Positions 47,381 to 60,542 are shown, counted from the stretch's first letter. The stretch is 64,000 bases of DNA from Piromyces finnis (GCA_002104945.1 MCFH01000007.1:1040001-1104000); one strand, 5' to 3'. Notes: a model not told the origin generated them from the letters alone. Numbers and translations are program-made.

Positions 47381-50300
47381 CTAGAAAGCGTCAAAGTTAA
47401 TAATGTGAAGGGCACGTTTCTTTTCTAATTCGTCTTCTCTCTATATAGTGATATAATATAAATAAATATTATTTATTATTTATATTAATATATTTTTAAA
47501 ATTAAGTTATATTACCTTTTCCAAAAATTGTAATAGTAATGTAATTATAATCAATATCACAATTGTAGAAACCAAGGATATAAATACATATGGTACATAT
47601 TCACTTGGGTTAATAAATTGTTTTAATTGCCATCTAAATATATTATGATAATATTATTAAAATAATTAGGTTAAACATTAATTATATAGTTTAATGATTA
47701 TTTTTATATAACTTACGATGAAGTATCACCATTTTCTTGTTGATATGGTATAATAATAAGCTGTGAATTTGGTATCATGCCGGAATAAACATTATAATGC
47801 TTTTGCTTTTAAATATATTTTAAAAAAAAATAATAAAAAAGATTTAAATTTATAACCTTTGTTAATATATTTGTATATAAATAACTTACTGTTCTACGGC
47901 TAACGCCGACAAATAACTCCTCTATGTATGAATTTGTTCTTCCTAAACCAAATAAGCAATAGGGTGTTTGAAGGGCATTATAATTTGACTGAGATAATTG
48001 TGCAACTATATAGATAATTTAAAGTTTATTAAATAAATCGATTTGATTTCAATTTATTATTATTTAATTTAATTAATTATTCAATAATATATATTTACCT
48101 TGATTTGCACGTTTTTGACCAACTAAATCAATCACAGTAAACTTATATGTACTACCTATATAATTTACACCAAATGGCTAATAAAAATTATAATAATAAA
48201 ATTACTAAATTTTTCTTTTTTTACTTTTTACTTCTATAAATTACTATTTTATGATATTTTACTGAATATTTTTCATTGTTTGAACAAATTGATGAACAAG
48301 CTCCATTAAGTGCTATAAATAATTATTAATATATATATTTTATAATATAAATATATAAATAAAAACATACTGAATTTCGAAATTTAAGATTTTATACATA
48401 CTTATTGTTTTCATAAAGAAAGCATCATTATGTAAATTATTAACGACGGTATATACTCTTTTATCAGCTTCTTGTTCACCAAACAATAATATATCAACAG
48501 TACCCTAATAAGGATGATGAATTTTATAATTAGTATTAATTTAAGATATATATATTGATTTTTTTCATTATTTATTTACATTTTCTTCAATATCCATAAA
48601 GGCAGCTGAACGAATATTTTGTCTTCGATTCAGTACTTTACTATGTTCAGAATAAAGTAGAGTTCTTCTGTTAGCTTTAGTAGCATTTTCATTACATCCT
48701 AATTTTGTGTTACAAGGAACAGATTGATAAATTTCAATAGGTTTGGTTGTTTCACTTATAGATAAAATAATATCAGGGTAACCATCCATATTGATATCAC
48801 CAATTCTAATAGGTATTGGAATATTTGCTTTATCATATAAATTATCATATTGAATTGGTGCTTTAATTGGAATTTTTATATGACCCTTTATATAATAAAT
48901 AATAATAGAAAACAAAAAAAAAAAAAAAAAAAAAGAAAAAGTATATAAAAATATTAATAACACTATATTACTAATACTTAAATGTATAATTATTACAGAA
49001 AATCAAATAAATAATCAAAAAAAAAAAAAAAAAAAAAAAAAAAATTATTAATATACTAACATCTCCTTCTAAATTAAAGTCAAATTCATATTTATCATCA
49101 GCTGAACATAAATCATGTACACTTCTACAATTAGTTTCGACATCTTTTGAACATAATGGAATTTGTTTGTTATAGACAATGTGAAGATTCCATTCTTTTT
49201 TCTTTGACCAAGCGCTACCTGTACTAATCCATTCATAAAAAACCATATCGATTGTACCATCCCCATCTTAATATAATAATATCATTAATATTAAAATCAA
49301 TAAAAATGAACGTTTTGAATGATTAGAAATATTTCAAGTATAATACTAAGAATAATTATTTTAAATATTTTATCATATTGTTTACCCATATCAGCAAAAG
49401 AAATTGGTCCAACATTATTTGGAAGTTGTCCAGATCTTGAAAAAACAAATCCTTTATCTACTGTATTTTTCCATATTTCATAAGTACCATTTTCACATGT
49501 TACAAATAAGTCTAAATAGTAAAAAGGAAATAATATATAGATTTAGTATAACAAATTAAACAATTATTTCAGAGTAAATAAAATTTGGTTTACCTGAAAG
49601 ACAATCTCCATCCAAATCAATGAATGCATTTGAGTGTGGAAGAGATATTTTACATATTTCTTTTCCTTTTTCAGTATCTTTAATTGATATCGGCTCACTT
49701 TTTATTATTAATAATATATGATTAGAGATTAAAAAAATTTAGAAATATTGAACCAATTTATATTTTATAAATATTATATTTACATTTCAACTTTAGTGCT
49801 ATTAAATTTCCAAACGTGAAGGTTATATGTATTAGTAACATTACTATATGGGTAGCCTATTAAATTTGGATGCATATTCCCATAAAAATCAATAAGTGTA
49901 GGTTGAATGTTCATGGATGATGGAACTTGAATATATTCATCTTTATATATTTATATATTATAATAAATATTAATGTTGAAATTTTATAAAAAGTATTTTT
50001 TTTTTTTACAATTAATTACCGAATGAATTTTGTTTTCCTTTATATAATCTCATAATTAATTCATTATTTGGTTTATCGCTTTTCTGTTTAGTTGCCATAA
50101 TAAGGACATCTAATCTTCCATCATAATTAAAATCGTTTGGAATTACATTTACTATATATAATGAATCTTTTGAGACATCAATATCTGCTGTTTTCAAATG
50201 TTCAAATGTAGTCGAGTCTTTGATTATATATAAATATAAATAATTAGTATATATAAAAAAAGTTATTTGAGATTAAAACAAATAATATTTAATATTTTAC

Positions 50301-50640
50301 TTGCTTGCCATAAATATACTGATAATTTTTGTAAAGTACTATCTAATACAAATACATCAGTGCTTTATTTTAAAAATTTTATAAATTTAGGAATTATATA
50401 TAAGTAATTTAATAATTTTTCAAAATCAATTATAAATATTTAAATAGAAGTATATCAATTATTATTTTACAATTTATCACTGTTAAAATCTCCATAAGCT
50501 ACAACACTTCCTGACAATGAATCGAGTCCAACTTTGACTTCTTCAAATGTATTTGAACTTTTTAAAAGAAGACGAGAATTAACTTTACTTGAAATACAAA
50601 TTAAAATGAAAAATATAACTATTGAAGTATTGCATAGCAT
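47381..50640 (-). CDS. ITFG1: ITFG1/TIP FG-GAP membrane glycoprotein
   Basis: Fifteen exons in transcript order: 50640-50471, 50362-50301, 50217-50020, 49940-49784, 49697-49594, 49511-49386, 49266-49061, 48885-48580, 48504-48402, 48312-48263, 48177-48099, 48005-47890, 47805-47717, 47633-47516, 47440-47381; 647 aa. It is a type I membrane protein: signal peptide (MLCNTSIVIFFILICISS), a beta-propeller of FG-GAP repeats with Ca-binding-like loops (DFNSDK, DFNYDGRLDVLIM, DLDGD, DGDGTIDMVFY, DINMDGYPDIIL), a Cys-containing CSSICS and PFGVNY block, a membrane helix near residues 600-625 and a cytoplasmic tail ending INFDAF, as in the T-cell immunomodulatory protein family. Its molecular role is poorly known even in animals; here it is presumably in the secretory or plasma membrane. 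Confidence 0.9.
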
Positions 50641-52910
50641 TTTTGTTTTATATTATAACAATTTCTGTAAATATAAATTATAAATAAATATTGATGTTCA
50701 TTGCAAATATAAAGAAGAGTTTTAAAATTAGTATATCTACTTTTATCCTGATTATACATGTTTATTATTAAAATATATGGTATTATTATTATTTAAATTG
50801 ATTTATTTTTTTTGTAATTTTTATTTATTATTGTAGAAATTTAAAAACAGTATATTAAAATATTAGAAATAATTATATAATACTAATAATACTTGTGAGT
50901 ATACATGCCTTTTTAAATAGTTTAAAGATAGTATATAAATTAATATAAATTATTATGAATTTATTTTTTTGTAATTTGAAGAAATTTATTTATGAAATTA
51001 TCAACTTTGTAATATTATATTGCTTTTGTATGATGATATAACTTTCATTCTATTAATATTTTGTTGTTATTTTATATTTACTTTATGGATAGATATAATT
51101 TCTTTTTAATTCATTAATTTTTATATTTTAATTCCTGCTTATTTATGGATTTTATATAAATATAAATATAATTTAAAATTTTATTATTGTTATTAATTAC
51201 TTAATTTTGAGCTATTTTTTTTATATATAAATATTTATTATAATTTTAAATTTTTTAGAAATAAAATTCATCAAAATTACTCTCTTTATTTATATTTTTT
51301 TTATTAGTTTTATTTTATTTATTTTTTCTTTTTTATTATTTTTTTTACTTTCTCTATAAATGTTACAAATGCTAGTATATAAAACAATTTTTCTTCAACT
51401 GAATTTAACACATATTTTTAAAATTTATTAAGGAGTAAAAATTATTTTTTTATTCTATGTACAATACTTGTCATACATTTTTAAATATACATTAAAATGT
51501 ATGAGAAATGTATATTATTTAAGTTAATGTAATAATTTTTAAATAATTCAAGTAAAATAAAATTATATACCAAACATTTTAAATTTTAGTTTTCAATTAT
51601 AAAAAATTGAAAATGTTAGTTAAAATAAACTTTTAAGTGATCTTATTAAATATATATTATGAAAATTTATAATTTTGTACATTAAAATTATAATAATTAT
51701 GAATTTAAATAATATATTTTGCTTTCAATATTTTTTATTTCTTTTTTTTTTAAATATAAATTTACAAAAACTGAAAAACAATCATTTATTATATTAATTT
51801 TTTATTTTAATATTGATGGATTGTTGAATATTATGTATGAAACAAAATATTTATAGAGTTGAAAAATTTTCTATTTCTTCTGTTTTTATTGTGTTTTTTT
51901 TATAAAAATTATTCAAATATATTTTATTTTAATTATTATGAGATTAAAGTTTGTTAGTGTAATAATTATATATTTTAATCTAATTTCATTGTATTACAAA
52001 ACTATTACTATCTATATAAAATTTAATATAATTTATTATATTATGAATATTTTTATAATAAATAAGATTTATATTTAAAATTCTGTAAACATTTAACAAT
52101 AAATGTAATATATAATTTTATTTATCAAGAATTTATATAAATCATTATTTCTAAAACTTTAATAATTAGAATATATATAATTTAATATTAACCAATAATA
52201 TTAGCGAATAAGATTAATAATAATATTTTGTATACATTTTTTAATATTAATTTTTATTAATTTAATATAACCAGTAATTGTAAGTATTAATATATTTATT
52301 TATTTTCATTCACGAATTTTGTATAATTATCATAAAGTAATTTTTTTTCTCTTTTTCGTTAATCAAATAATATTTATTTTTATTTTTTTTTTTTTTTAAA
52401 ATAATAATAAAAAGTTATTATTATAAATTGAATTTATTTACATATTTTTTTGAATAAGAAATAATCAAAATATAATTTATTCATAATAACTATATCAAAG
52501 TACAAATTGAAATATTAAAAAAAAAAAAAAACAGTAAATGTATTTCAAAGAATAAAAAAAAACAAGAACAAATTATAAAAACTGAAAGATATTTTTTTTA
52601 ATAATAAACATTCAAATATCATAAAGGAAGTAATAAAATTCTTAAAATAAAATAAAATATTTAATAAAATAAAAATTTATTTATTAAATCAATTTTTATT
52701 ATAAAAATAATGATATAAGATTTAAAAAGTGAAAAATTAAAATTAGTGGTTTTTTTTTCTTATTTATCAAATAACATAAAATATATATAGAAAAACAAGA
52801 AACAAGGAATATATATAGATTTTATTAAAATATTTATAAAATCACAAAAATTCATTTATATAAATTAATAATAGAAAAACAAATATCTTTATCTTTGTTT
52901 AAATATAAAA
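50641..52910. promoter_or_regulatory. Divergent 2.3-kb region, ITFG1 / Hv1-like
   Basis: Large AT-rich gap between divergent starts. I looked for small ORFs, tRNAs and LINE fragments and can support none. The promoters of both flanking genes should lie at its ends. Confidence 0.45.
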
Positions 52911-53711
52911 ATGTCTGATTCAATAGTAGAGACAGAAGAATTTACTGGAAATAATCATAAATTAAAAAGAAGAACAACAGTGAGAGAAAAAGTTAATGAA
53001 ACTGTTGAAAAAAGTTGGAGATCTGTTACTACTGGTTTGGGAAAAATATTAGAAACCAAATTTACAAATACTTTAGTCATAATTCTACTTGTTATTGATA
53101 TAGGTATTGTAGTTGCTGATTTGTTAATCAAGTTATATAAAAGAGAATATCCAGAACATTATGAATTATTGCATAAAGTAGATGATATTTTCTATTGGAT
53201 TATTTTTGGGTTACGTACTTTTTATCTTTTTATGATTTTTGTTCGAGTCTCTTCATATGGCATGATATATTTAGCAGACCCATTAAATCTTTTTGATGCA
53301 TTTATTGTTATTATTGCAGCTGTGTTCTTTTATATATTCAAAGAAAGAGATAGAGTTATTGCTTCCTTTTTTATATTGTGTCGATTCTGGCGTATAAATA
53401 GAGTGTTAGAAGTCACAGAACAAAAGAGAAAAGATAAACATGAAAAAAATTACAAAAGTCTTCAACGTAGAATGACAACAAGATTAGAAGGAGAAAGAAA
53501 TATTAATGCAAAACTTCGTAAGGAATTAGAAGAAAATAATCATAATCTTGATATATTAATGGGAGGTGAATTAGTAACTAATACAAATAGTTCTAAAATA
53601 TCGAATAATAAAGGTGTAAAATTTAATGATAGTTCGAGTACTAATAACAAAAACAATGGAAGTTTAGAATATAATTATTTAAATGAATTTGAAAATTATT
53701 TTAATTTCTAA
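52911..53711 (+). CDS. HVCN1: Hv1-like voltage-sensor (proton channel) protein
   Basis: Single exon, 266 aa, the size of Hv1 proton channels, which are bare voltage-sensor domains that dimerise by a C-terminal coiled coil. Four membrane segments: S1 about 54-74 (with D63 in VID, the Hv1 selectivity aspartate position), S2 about 92-112, S3 about 124-143 (NLFDAF, D129), S4 about 150-166. S4 reads R158-F-W160-R161-I-N-R164, matching the Hv1 RxWRxxR signature. A basic linker and coiled coil (about 178-216) follow. Oddities: aligning on S3 D129, the S2 acidic residue of Hv1 (human E153) becomes M108, S1 human D123 becomes K74, and R102 adds a positive charge inside S2. So it is Hv1-family by architecture, but gating or even proton conduction may differ. 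It is one of the few intronless genes here. Confidence 0.82.
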   Translation: MSDSIVETEEFTGNNHKLKRRTTVREKVNETVEKSWRSVTTGLGKILETKFTNTLVIILLVIDIGIVVADLLIKLYKREYPEHYELLHKVDDIFYWIIFGLRTFYLFMIFVRVSSYGMIYLADPLNLFDAFIVIIAAVFFYIFKERDRVIASFFILCRFWRINRVLEVTEQKRKDKHEKNYKSLQRRMTTRLEGERNINAKLRKELEENNHNLDILMGGELVTNTNSSKISNNKGVKFNDSSSTNNKNNGSLEYNYLNEFENYFNF

Positions 53712-54760
53712 AGATAAAGTCAATGTATACTTTTTTAAACATATTCATATTACATAAGTATTTATACTATGAAAAAAATATATAATTGTTTGTTTTCATA
53801 TATTATATCTATTATAAAAATTTAACTAGAAATATAAATCATTAAATTATTCTTTGTAAAAAATTAACTTTTTTATAATTTTTTTTGTTTAAATCTTAGA
53901 TATTTATTAAATGATATTATAGAAAAATAAATAAAAACATAAAAAATTAAAATTAAGCAATAATTATAATTATAAATAATAATAATTAACAAAAAAATTA
54001 ATATAGGATTGAATATATATTTATAAAAAAAAATAGAATTAGATGAAAAAAATAATATAGATGTTTTAAATATATTAATTAATATGGTTAAAGCTTGTAG
54101 TATTAAAAAAATTATATATAAATTACAAACTTTTGTGATAAAAAAACATAAAAATAATAAAGAAAAATAGAATAAATAATAAATATTGGGGTTATAATTT
54201 TATTGTATAGTGTAATAATATAATTTTTTTTTTTTTTTTTTTTTTTTTTTAGTACCAATTTTTTGATTAATTTTTAAGATATAAAGAAATAAAAACCTAA
54301 AAGTTTTTTTAATTTGATTATGTAAAAAATATATAATATATGTAATATATTATATAATTAATTACTTTAATTTTAAGTTTATATTTAAAAATTATTTTTA
54401 TTTTTATTTTTATTTTATTTTATTTTATTTTTTTTTTTTTTTTTTTTTTTTTGAAAATAAGCAACTTTTTGAATAGCAATTTAACATTTAAAATTGAAAT
54501 AATCTTAAAATAATAATAAAATAAAACAAAAATTTAAATATATATATTATTTTTACTATAAAAATTATCCTTTGCTATTTCAATTAATTTTACTTCATAT
54601 ATTATATTTCCCCTTTTTTTCTTCTTCTTCAAAATAAAGATAAAACAACAATAATAAAACACTAAAAACAAAAATCATTCCAACTTTTTTGTTGTAAAAG
54701 ATATTTTAAGGAAAAAAGAAAACAAACCAAAATAAAGAAAAAAAAAATAAAAAAAAAAAA
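53712..54760. other. Spacer between Hv1-like and VPS37A genes
   Basis: About 1 kb, containing the 3' end of the Hv1-like transcript and the promoter of VPS37A. It has long T runs (54221-54250; 54430-54452) and a TTTTA repeat. No gene supported. Confidence 0.5.
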
Positions 54761-56278
54761 ATGGATACGTAAGAACATTTTTTTTTTCTTTCTTTTTTAA
54801 TTCTCTAATTCTTTATTAACATTATGGATATCAATTATAATTTTTCATTTTACAATTAATATATATAAACATATCAACATTCATTTTAAAATTATAATAT
54901 ATATAAATTTTATTTATTATATATTTATCATTAAATAAACTCAAGTTCTTAACACTTTTCTAAATTTTTAATGAAGCAGAAGAAATTAATATAAATTCAA
55001 ATAATACAATAGTATTAATTATTACATGATTTTTTATATTACTGTTTAATTATTTTAAATTACTTTGTTCTTTTTTCTTTTTTAATAAAAAAAAAGAGTA
55101 TAAAGAATAATATAAAATAAATTAAATAAAAAAAAAAGAAAGAAAGAAAAAAAGAAGGATTTGTTATTGATAAATAAATAACATACTGAAGAAATATTTT
55201 ATTTATATTTGCAAAAATATATTGCCATTTTTACTCTATTAACAATATTAATAAATAAAAAAATTATTTTTCATTATTATATAATATAAATATATTAGCC
55301 GTCAAATTCAAATTAAATCTTTACTTCAAAATGTAACTAATGTTACAGAAAAATATAATAATATTTATGAAGTATTATGGTATGATCCAAAAATTAATCG
55401 TACCCTTTGTCTTAGTATAACATTACCAACCCAATTTCCACAAGCCTCACCAGTCTTTAGAATAACACCACAAATATATCATCCTTGGGTTGATGCGGGT
55501 GGTATGATTGTTGGTCACAAAAAATTAGGAAGTGGATGGAATCAACATGTTTCCCTTGCAAATGTTACAAATGAAATTATAAAAGAATTAAAAACAGGAA
55601 ATGGAAATAATAATGGTATAAGTTTAGCACCACCACAACAATCATATCCGTAAGTTATTATATAAACAATATAAAAATTTTGGGACAAAAGTATTTGTTC
55701 ATTATTAATTTTTTTCTTTTAAATAAATGTTTTATTTTTTATTTTATTATTATAATATATAATTATAATGTAAAAAATATATTATTTTTAATATATTGTT
55801 TATATAATAATTTCAGTGGTATGGGCATTAATTCTTCATTACCAAGAATTAATAATCCTTACTATTACAACAAACCACCACCACAAATGCCACCACAAGT
55901 TCCTCCACCACCAAGACCATATCAAAACTATCAAAGACTAAGTTTAAATCGACCAAATGCAACAAACACTATTCCAAACTATTCAATCAATAGAAACGAT
56001 GTTGATATTAAGGATTTAGATAATATGAGGTATATATTAAAAATGTGTCTATTTTCATATAAAAATAATCAATATATAATTAATAAATAATGTTTTTGAT
56101 CGTTATAATTTTCTTTTTTAAGCATAGAGGAATTGAAAGAATTATCAAGTAATGAGAGTAAACGTAAAGAATACATAAACAGTAAAGAGAAAATAAAAAA
56201 AATGTATAACGCTAAAGAAGAAATGAGTACAAGTAATAAAAATTTGGCAGGTATATTTAACATGTATAACATATAACA

Positions 56279-56329
<51 letters not shown>

Positions 56330-56876
56330 ATTTAATAAATTAATTGTATTAATTGTTAAATTTTATAAAAGAAAAAACCTTATCATATAAAGATAATTAT
56401 GAAAGATTAACATCTGAATTAAAAGAGCAACAGGAAATTCTTAAAAATGAAAAAGCTCAATTTGAAACCTTAATGATTGAACAAAATAAATATATTTCTG
56501 TAAGTGTTTGCTATTTATTATATATTTTAACAGTAAAAAACAAAATTTAAATAAAGCAAAACATTAATATAGATACAGATACAATACAAAGATTAAAATA
56601 TTTTTATTAATTTATTATCATTATTATCATTATTTTATTTTTGTTTATTATAAAAATTAGTATTTTTCTCCAAATAAATTATATTCATCATTACAACAGG
56701 CCACAGTAAAAGCTGATGGGGAATCAGAAGGGATAGCGAATGACTTTTTAGTAGGATCTATTTCAGCTGATGAATTTCTGAAGAAGTACCGTATTGCAAG
56801 GAAATTATATCATTTAAGAGCAGAAAAAATAGAACTATTTGCATGCAATCAAGATTCTTTGTTTATAAAGAAATGA
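54761..56876 (+). CDS. VPS37A: ESCRT-I subunit VPS37A
   Basis: Six exons 54761-54768, 55299-55649, 55817-56029, 56123-56250, 56372-56499, 56700-56876; 334 aa. ESCRT-I sorts ubiquitinated cargo into multivesicular bodies. Exon 2 encodes a UEV-like fold: SLLQNVTNVTEKYNNIYEVL, then SITLPTQFPQASPVFRITP and HPWVDAGGMIVG, close to the N-terminal domain specific to VPS37A. A Pro-rich linker (PPPQMPPQVPPPPRPY) follows. The Mod_r domain starts at ELKELSSNESKRKEYI and ends DEFLKKYRIARKLYHLRAEK, the diagnostic VPS37 C-terminal helix. The first coding exon is just 8 nt (ATG GAT AC), with a 530-nt first intron; this start is inferred from phase and the GTAAG donor. Confidence 0.88.
56278..56327. repeat. 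ATT microsatellite in a VPS37A intron
   Basis: About 16 uninterrupted ATT units within the intron between exons ending 56250 and starting 56372. Noncoding. Confidence 0.9.
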
Positions 56877-57898
56877 AAATAAATACAATAATAAAATGCA
56901 TAAATATAATTCCATTTATATATATATATATATATATATAAACAAAACTCATCATTTATTCAAAGTAAAATAAAATGAAATAAAATGAAATAAAATAATA
57001 AGATAGGGTATTGAAAGAATATCAAATTATTAAATAATAAAAAGAGAGTATTTGTATTATAGTTTTAATTTTAGTATTAAATAAAATAATAATATCAATA
57101 TTTTAGGAAAAAAATAATAATAAAAAAAATGTATAGCATTTTTCCCCTTTAGTAATTATTGTCACAAATGAGAAAATCAATAATTAAATAAATGAACAAA
57201 TAAAAAATGTATTCATTTTAGCAATTTTTATTTTAATAGTTTTATTTCATTATATTAATAAATATAATCAGTTATTATATATATATTATATAATTATTTT
57301 ATTATTTTACAATTTATTATTGAATTATAAGAGGTTATGTCAATTTTTTTTTATAAAATATAAAATATTATATACATTTTACATAATCTTATAATTGTTG
57401 ATAAATATAAATAATGATAAAAAATAATTTAACTTTAGGAATTTATATTAGCGAATAAAAAAAAAGAGTTATGAAGAATATTATATTATGAATATTATTC
57501 CAAAAATATAGGAATTTATATTAGCGAATAAAAAAAAAGAGTTATGAAGAATATTATATTATGAATATTATTCCAAAAATAAAGATATGTATTTGTAAGC
57601 AAATATAGTATAAAAATGATTTTAAATATTTTCTATAATACTTTTTTTTTTTATTATTATTATTACAATATTACAATTAATAGTCTGTATTCTATTTGAA
57701 TTGATTATTAAATAATAATAATAATAATAATTAGATGAAATATCAATATCAACATATCTAAATAATAACTTTAATTTTTATTATTTATTTATTTATTTAT
57801 TTTGAAAATATTAAATCATTTGAAAAACGAGGTATTAAACTTTTTTTTTTACATATACTGATATTTTGTTAACTAATTATTTACTATTCATTTTTTTT
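56877..57898. other. Convergent 3' region with 73-bp tandem duplication
   Basis: 1 kb between the VPS37A stop and the stop of the unknown 364-aa gene; it contains both 3' UTRs and a duplicated 73-bp block listed separately. Confidence 0.5.
57438..57582. repeat. 73-bp perfect tandem duplication
   Basis: The unit at 57438-57510 (starting ggaatttatattagcgaat) is repeated immediately at 57511-57582 with no mismatch I can see until the last few bases. It has no coding sense. The perfect match in a region otherwise full of length variation suggests a recent event or an assembly duplication. Confidence 0.9.
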
Positions 57899-58993
57899 TT
57901 AATAATATGTTTTAATATTCTTATTTTGCAAATAATTATAGAGTTGATCATCCATACAATTTCCACAATTAATATCTTCATCCATATTATCATCATCAGA
58001 TGAATAGATATAATTTTCATCATTCTCTTCATCTTCTTTTTCTTCTGTAATAATATCCTCATCTAATTTAAATGGTAAATCTGAAGAAATTGGTGGTGTA
58101 CTATTATTTAATGGGGAGAGAGAGAAATAATTCATGAATGAATTAGCTGGAAGTGAAGTTGATAATTTCATATTATTTTGAGTACGTTTAGAATTAATAT
58201 TAATCCCGAACGTTTGATTGGTGTTTTCAGTAGACATATATTCAAAAGATTTCATTTTGGTTAATTTAGATTCATTACTTGGCCATATTTCATTATTTTT
58301 ATCACCAGTTTTCACGACATTTCGAGTAATAAGACTTTTGTAAAAATGTTGAGCAGCTTGTACGAATTTATTTGACAGTGTGTGTTGATGAGAGTAGAAA
58401 AATTCAGCTTGAAGCTTAGCTCTTAGTTCTTCACTTCTTGTTAGAACACATGAATTACTACCGTTGATATTATTTGAAAGTTCAACAGAAAGAGCGTTCG
58501 TAAGAGCACTTGTATTTGCATTGATATTATTCTTTTCAGAAAATGATTGAGAGAGTGAAGTTTTTTGATTATTTAATTCTATAGAATCTTCTGTTATTTT
58601 CTTATTTCTTTTTTGAGCTAATTTATATTTTTCAATAATTCTTTTATCGAGTTTAGCATCAAAATTTGTTTTTATATTTTTAGCATTAGCATATAATTCT
58701 AAGACAGTCCATTTAGCTTGGGAATGAAGTTTTCCCACACAAAGAGATTGTATAAAATTTATTAAATCTAAAGTTAATAACCATGAAGAATTGTCTTTTA
58801 TAGGTTTTTTTGTTTCAAATGATTGTTCTAGTAAATTATTCTCTTCCTTTAAATTATTTTTTGAAGCTTTTTTCCCTAAATACATATTATATTTTCCAGT
58901 GAGTCCATTTTTAATATTTGAATTTTGGTTTATTTGGTTTAATTTTTGTCTTGTTACAGAATTTGATAAAAATGTTGATTTATAGGAAGACAT
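57899..58993 (-). CDS. 364-aa hypothetical protein
   Basis: A single open frame with ATG at 58993. I do not recognise it. The N-terminal third is Ser/Asn/Lys-rich; about residues 70-115 form the most ordered part (SSWLLTLDLINFIQSLCVGK, then HSQAKWTVLELYANAKNI), likely helical. A second helical segment (about 186-220) contains EELRAKLQAEFFYSH and FVQAAQHFYKSLI. The tail ends in an acidic stretch (about 308-345) followed by a CGNCMDDQ motif. No signal peptide or membrane span. The frame has plausible non-repetitive composition over 1.1 kb, so it is probably a real gene; introns cannot be excluded at the ends. Confidence 0.7.
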   Translation of the reverse strand: MSSYKSTFLSNSVTRQKLNQINQNSNIKNGLTGKYNMYLGKKASKNNLKEENNLLEQSFETKKPIKDNSSWLLTLDLINFIQSLCVGKLHSQAKWTVLELYANAKNIKTNFDAKLDKRIIEKYKLAQKRNKKITEDSIELNNQKTSLSQSFSEKNNINANTSALTNALSVELSNNINGSNSCVLTRSEELRAKLQAEFFYSHQHTLSNKFVQAAQHFYKSLITRNVVKTGDKNNEIWPSNESKLTKMKSFEYMSTENTNQTFGININSKRTQNNMKLSTSLPANSFMNYFSLSPLNNSTPPISSDLPFKLDEDIITEEKEDEENDENYIYSSDDDNMDEDINCGNCMDDQLYNYLQNKNIKTYY

Positions 58994-60542
58994 TTTTTTA
59001 ATATATATATTTCTTTTTATTTAATATATATATTTGTAAAATTGAATATTAATAATTATAAGTATATATATAATAAAGCCTTTTTTTTTTTTTTTACTTT
59101 TATTTTTATATTTAACTATCTTATAAATATAATTTATTTTTAAATATTATGCTGTAACATTCAATTGTCAATTTTTAATAATTCCTTTTTTTATTTAATA
59201 AAAATGTTATTTATTTTTCTTTTACTCCTAAGTTATTTAATTTAAATAAGAATACTATCTTTTACTAAGATTTATATTTTATTGAAAAAAAAAAGAATAA
59301 CTTTTATTTACAAAGTATTATCAAAATGTTATTATATATTTATTCTTATCAAAGAATATAATATTGTATATATTATATATATGTTATAAATTTAAAGATT
59401 CTTTTTTCAATTGTAAAATGTATTAATTTTTTATAAATTAGAAATAATACCAAAAAAAAAAATTTTATAATTTTATATAATAATTTTTTAAAATATATTA
59501 ATATTTTTTAATATATTCATTATTAAAATAATATATTGAATGAATAAATATAGATTTATAAATAAATAAATTAATAAATATATAAATGAATTGATAATTG
59601 ATATATATCAATAAATGAAAAATAAGTGAATGATTAAGATAAAATAACTTTTAATATCAATTTATAGTTATATTAATGATTGAATAAATTATTGTCATTT
59701 ATTTAAAAAAAATATTTGTTTATTTATATTTACTATAAAACTTTGGAAATATTAAAATAGATATATTATTATATTAAATTTATTTACTTTTTAACTAATC
59801 TTTCAACTTTATTCAATATAAAACATTAAAAGTTATTATATATTAATAAATGGATTTTTTAATTTTTAATATATTTTTTATATCAAAAATATTGAAAATA
59901 AAATATGATCAAATTTTTATTGGAATACCATTTTAAAAATATCTTTGATTTAATAATAATGAATAAATTTATTTTTTTATATTAATATTTATAATTTTAT
60001 AACAACTACATCATCAACTACATCATCAAGGAGGTCATACTTTTTTCAGTTAAAGTAAATCTTTAATTTTTTGTTAAATCATATGTTTGAGTGTTGATTT
60101 GATTAAATGGAATAATATTTAAAAAATTCTTTAATTATTAAATTTATTAATCATATTACTAATTTGGTTAGCGTTTTAAATATATTCTTTTTTTAAAATT
60201 ATATAAAATGCAAAGTGAATATATCTAAATGTAAAATAGTAATAACAACAAAAATAAATAAATAAATAAAACAATATGTGTTAGAATAGGTAAAATATAT
60301 GACATATGTATTGAAATGTATTGAAATATATATATATGTATTGTATGATATATTTAAGCCACAACTTAAATACATAAATCATGTAGTTTGAATATAATGT
60401 AACAATAATAGTTCTTTATCTATACTAATAAAACCTAAATTAAAAACTCTTAATAATAAAATCAGATAGAATAACGGAGGAACAATATTTATATATAATT
60501 ATTTTATTAACATTTTTATTTAAGAATATAAATTATAAAAAA

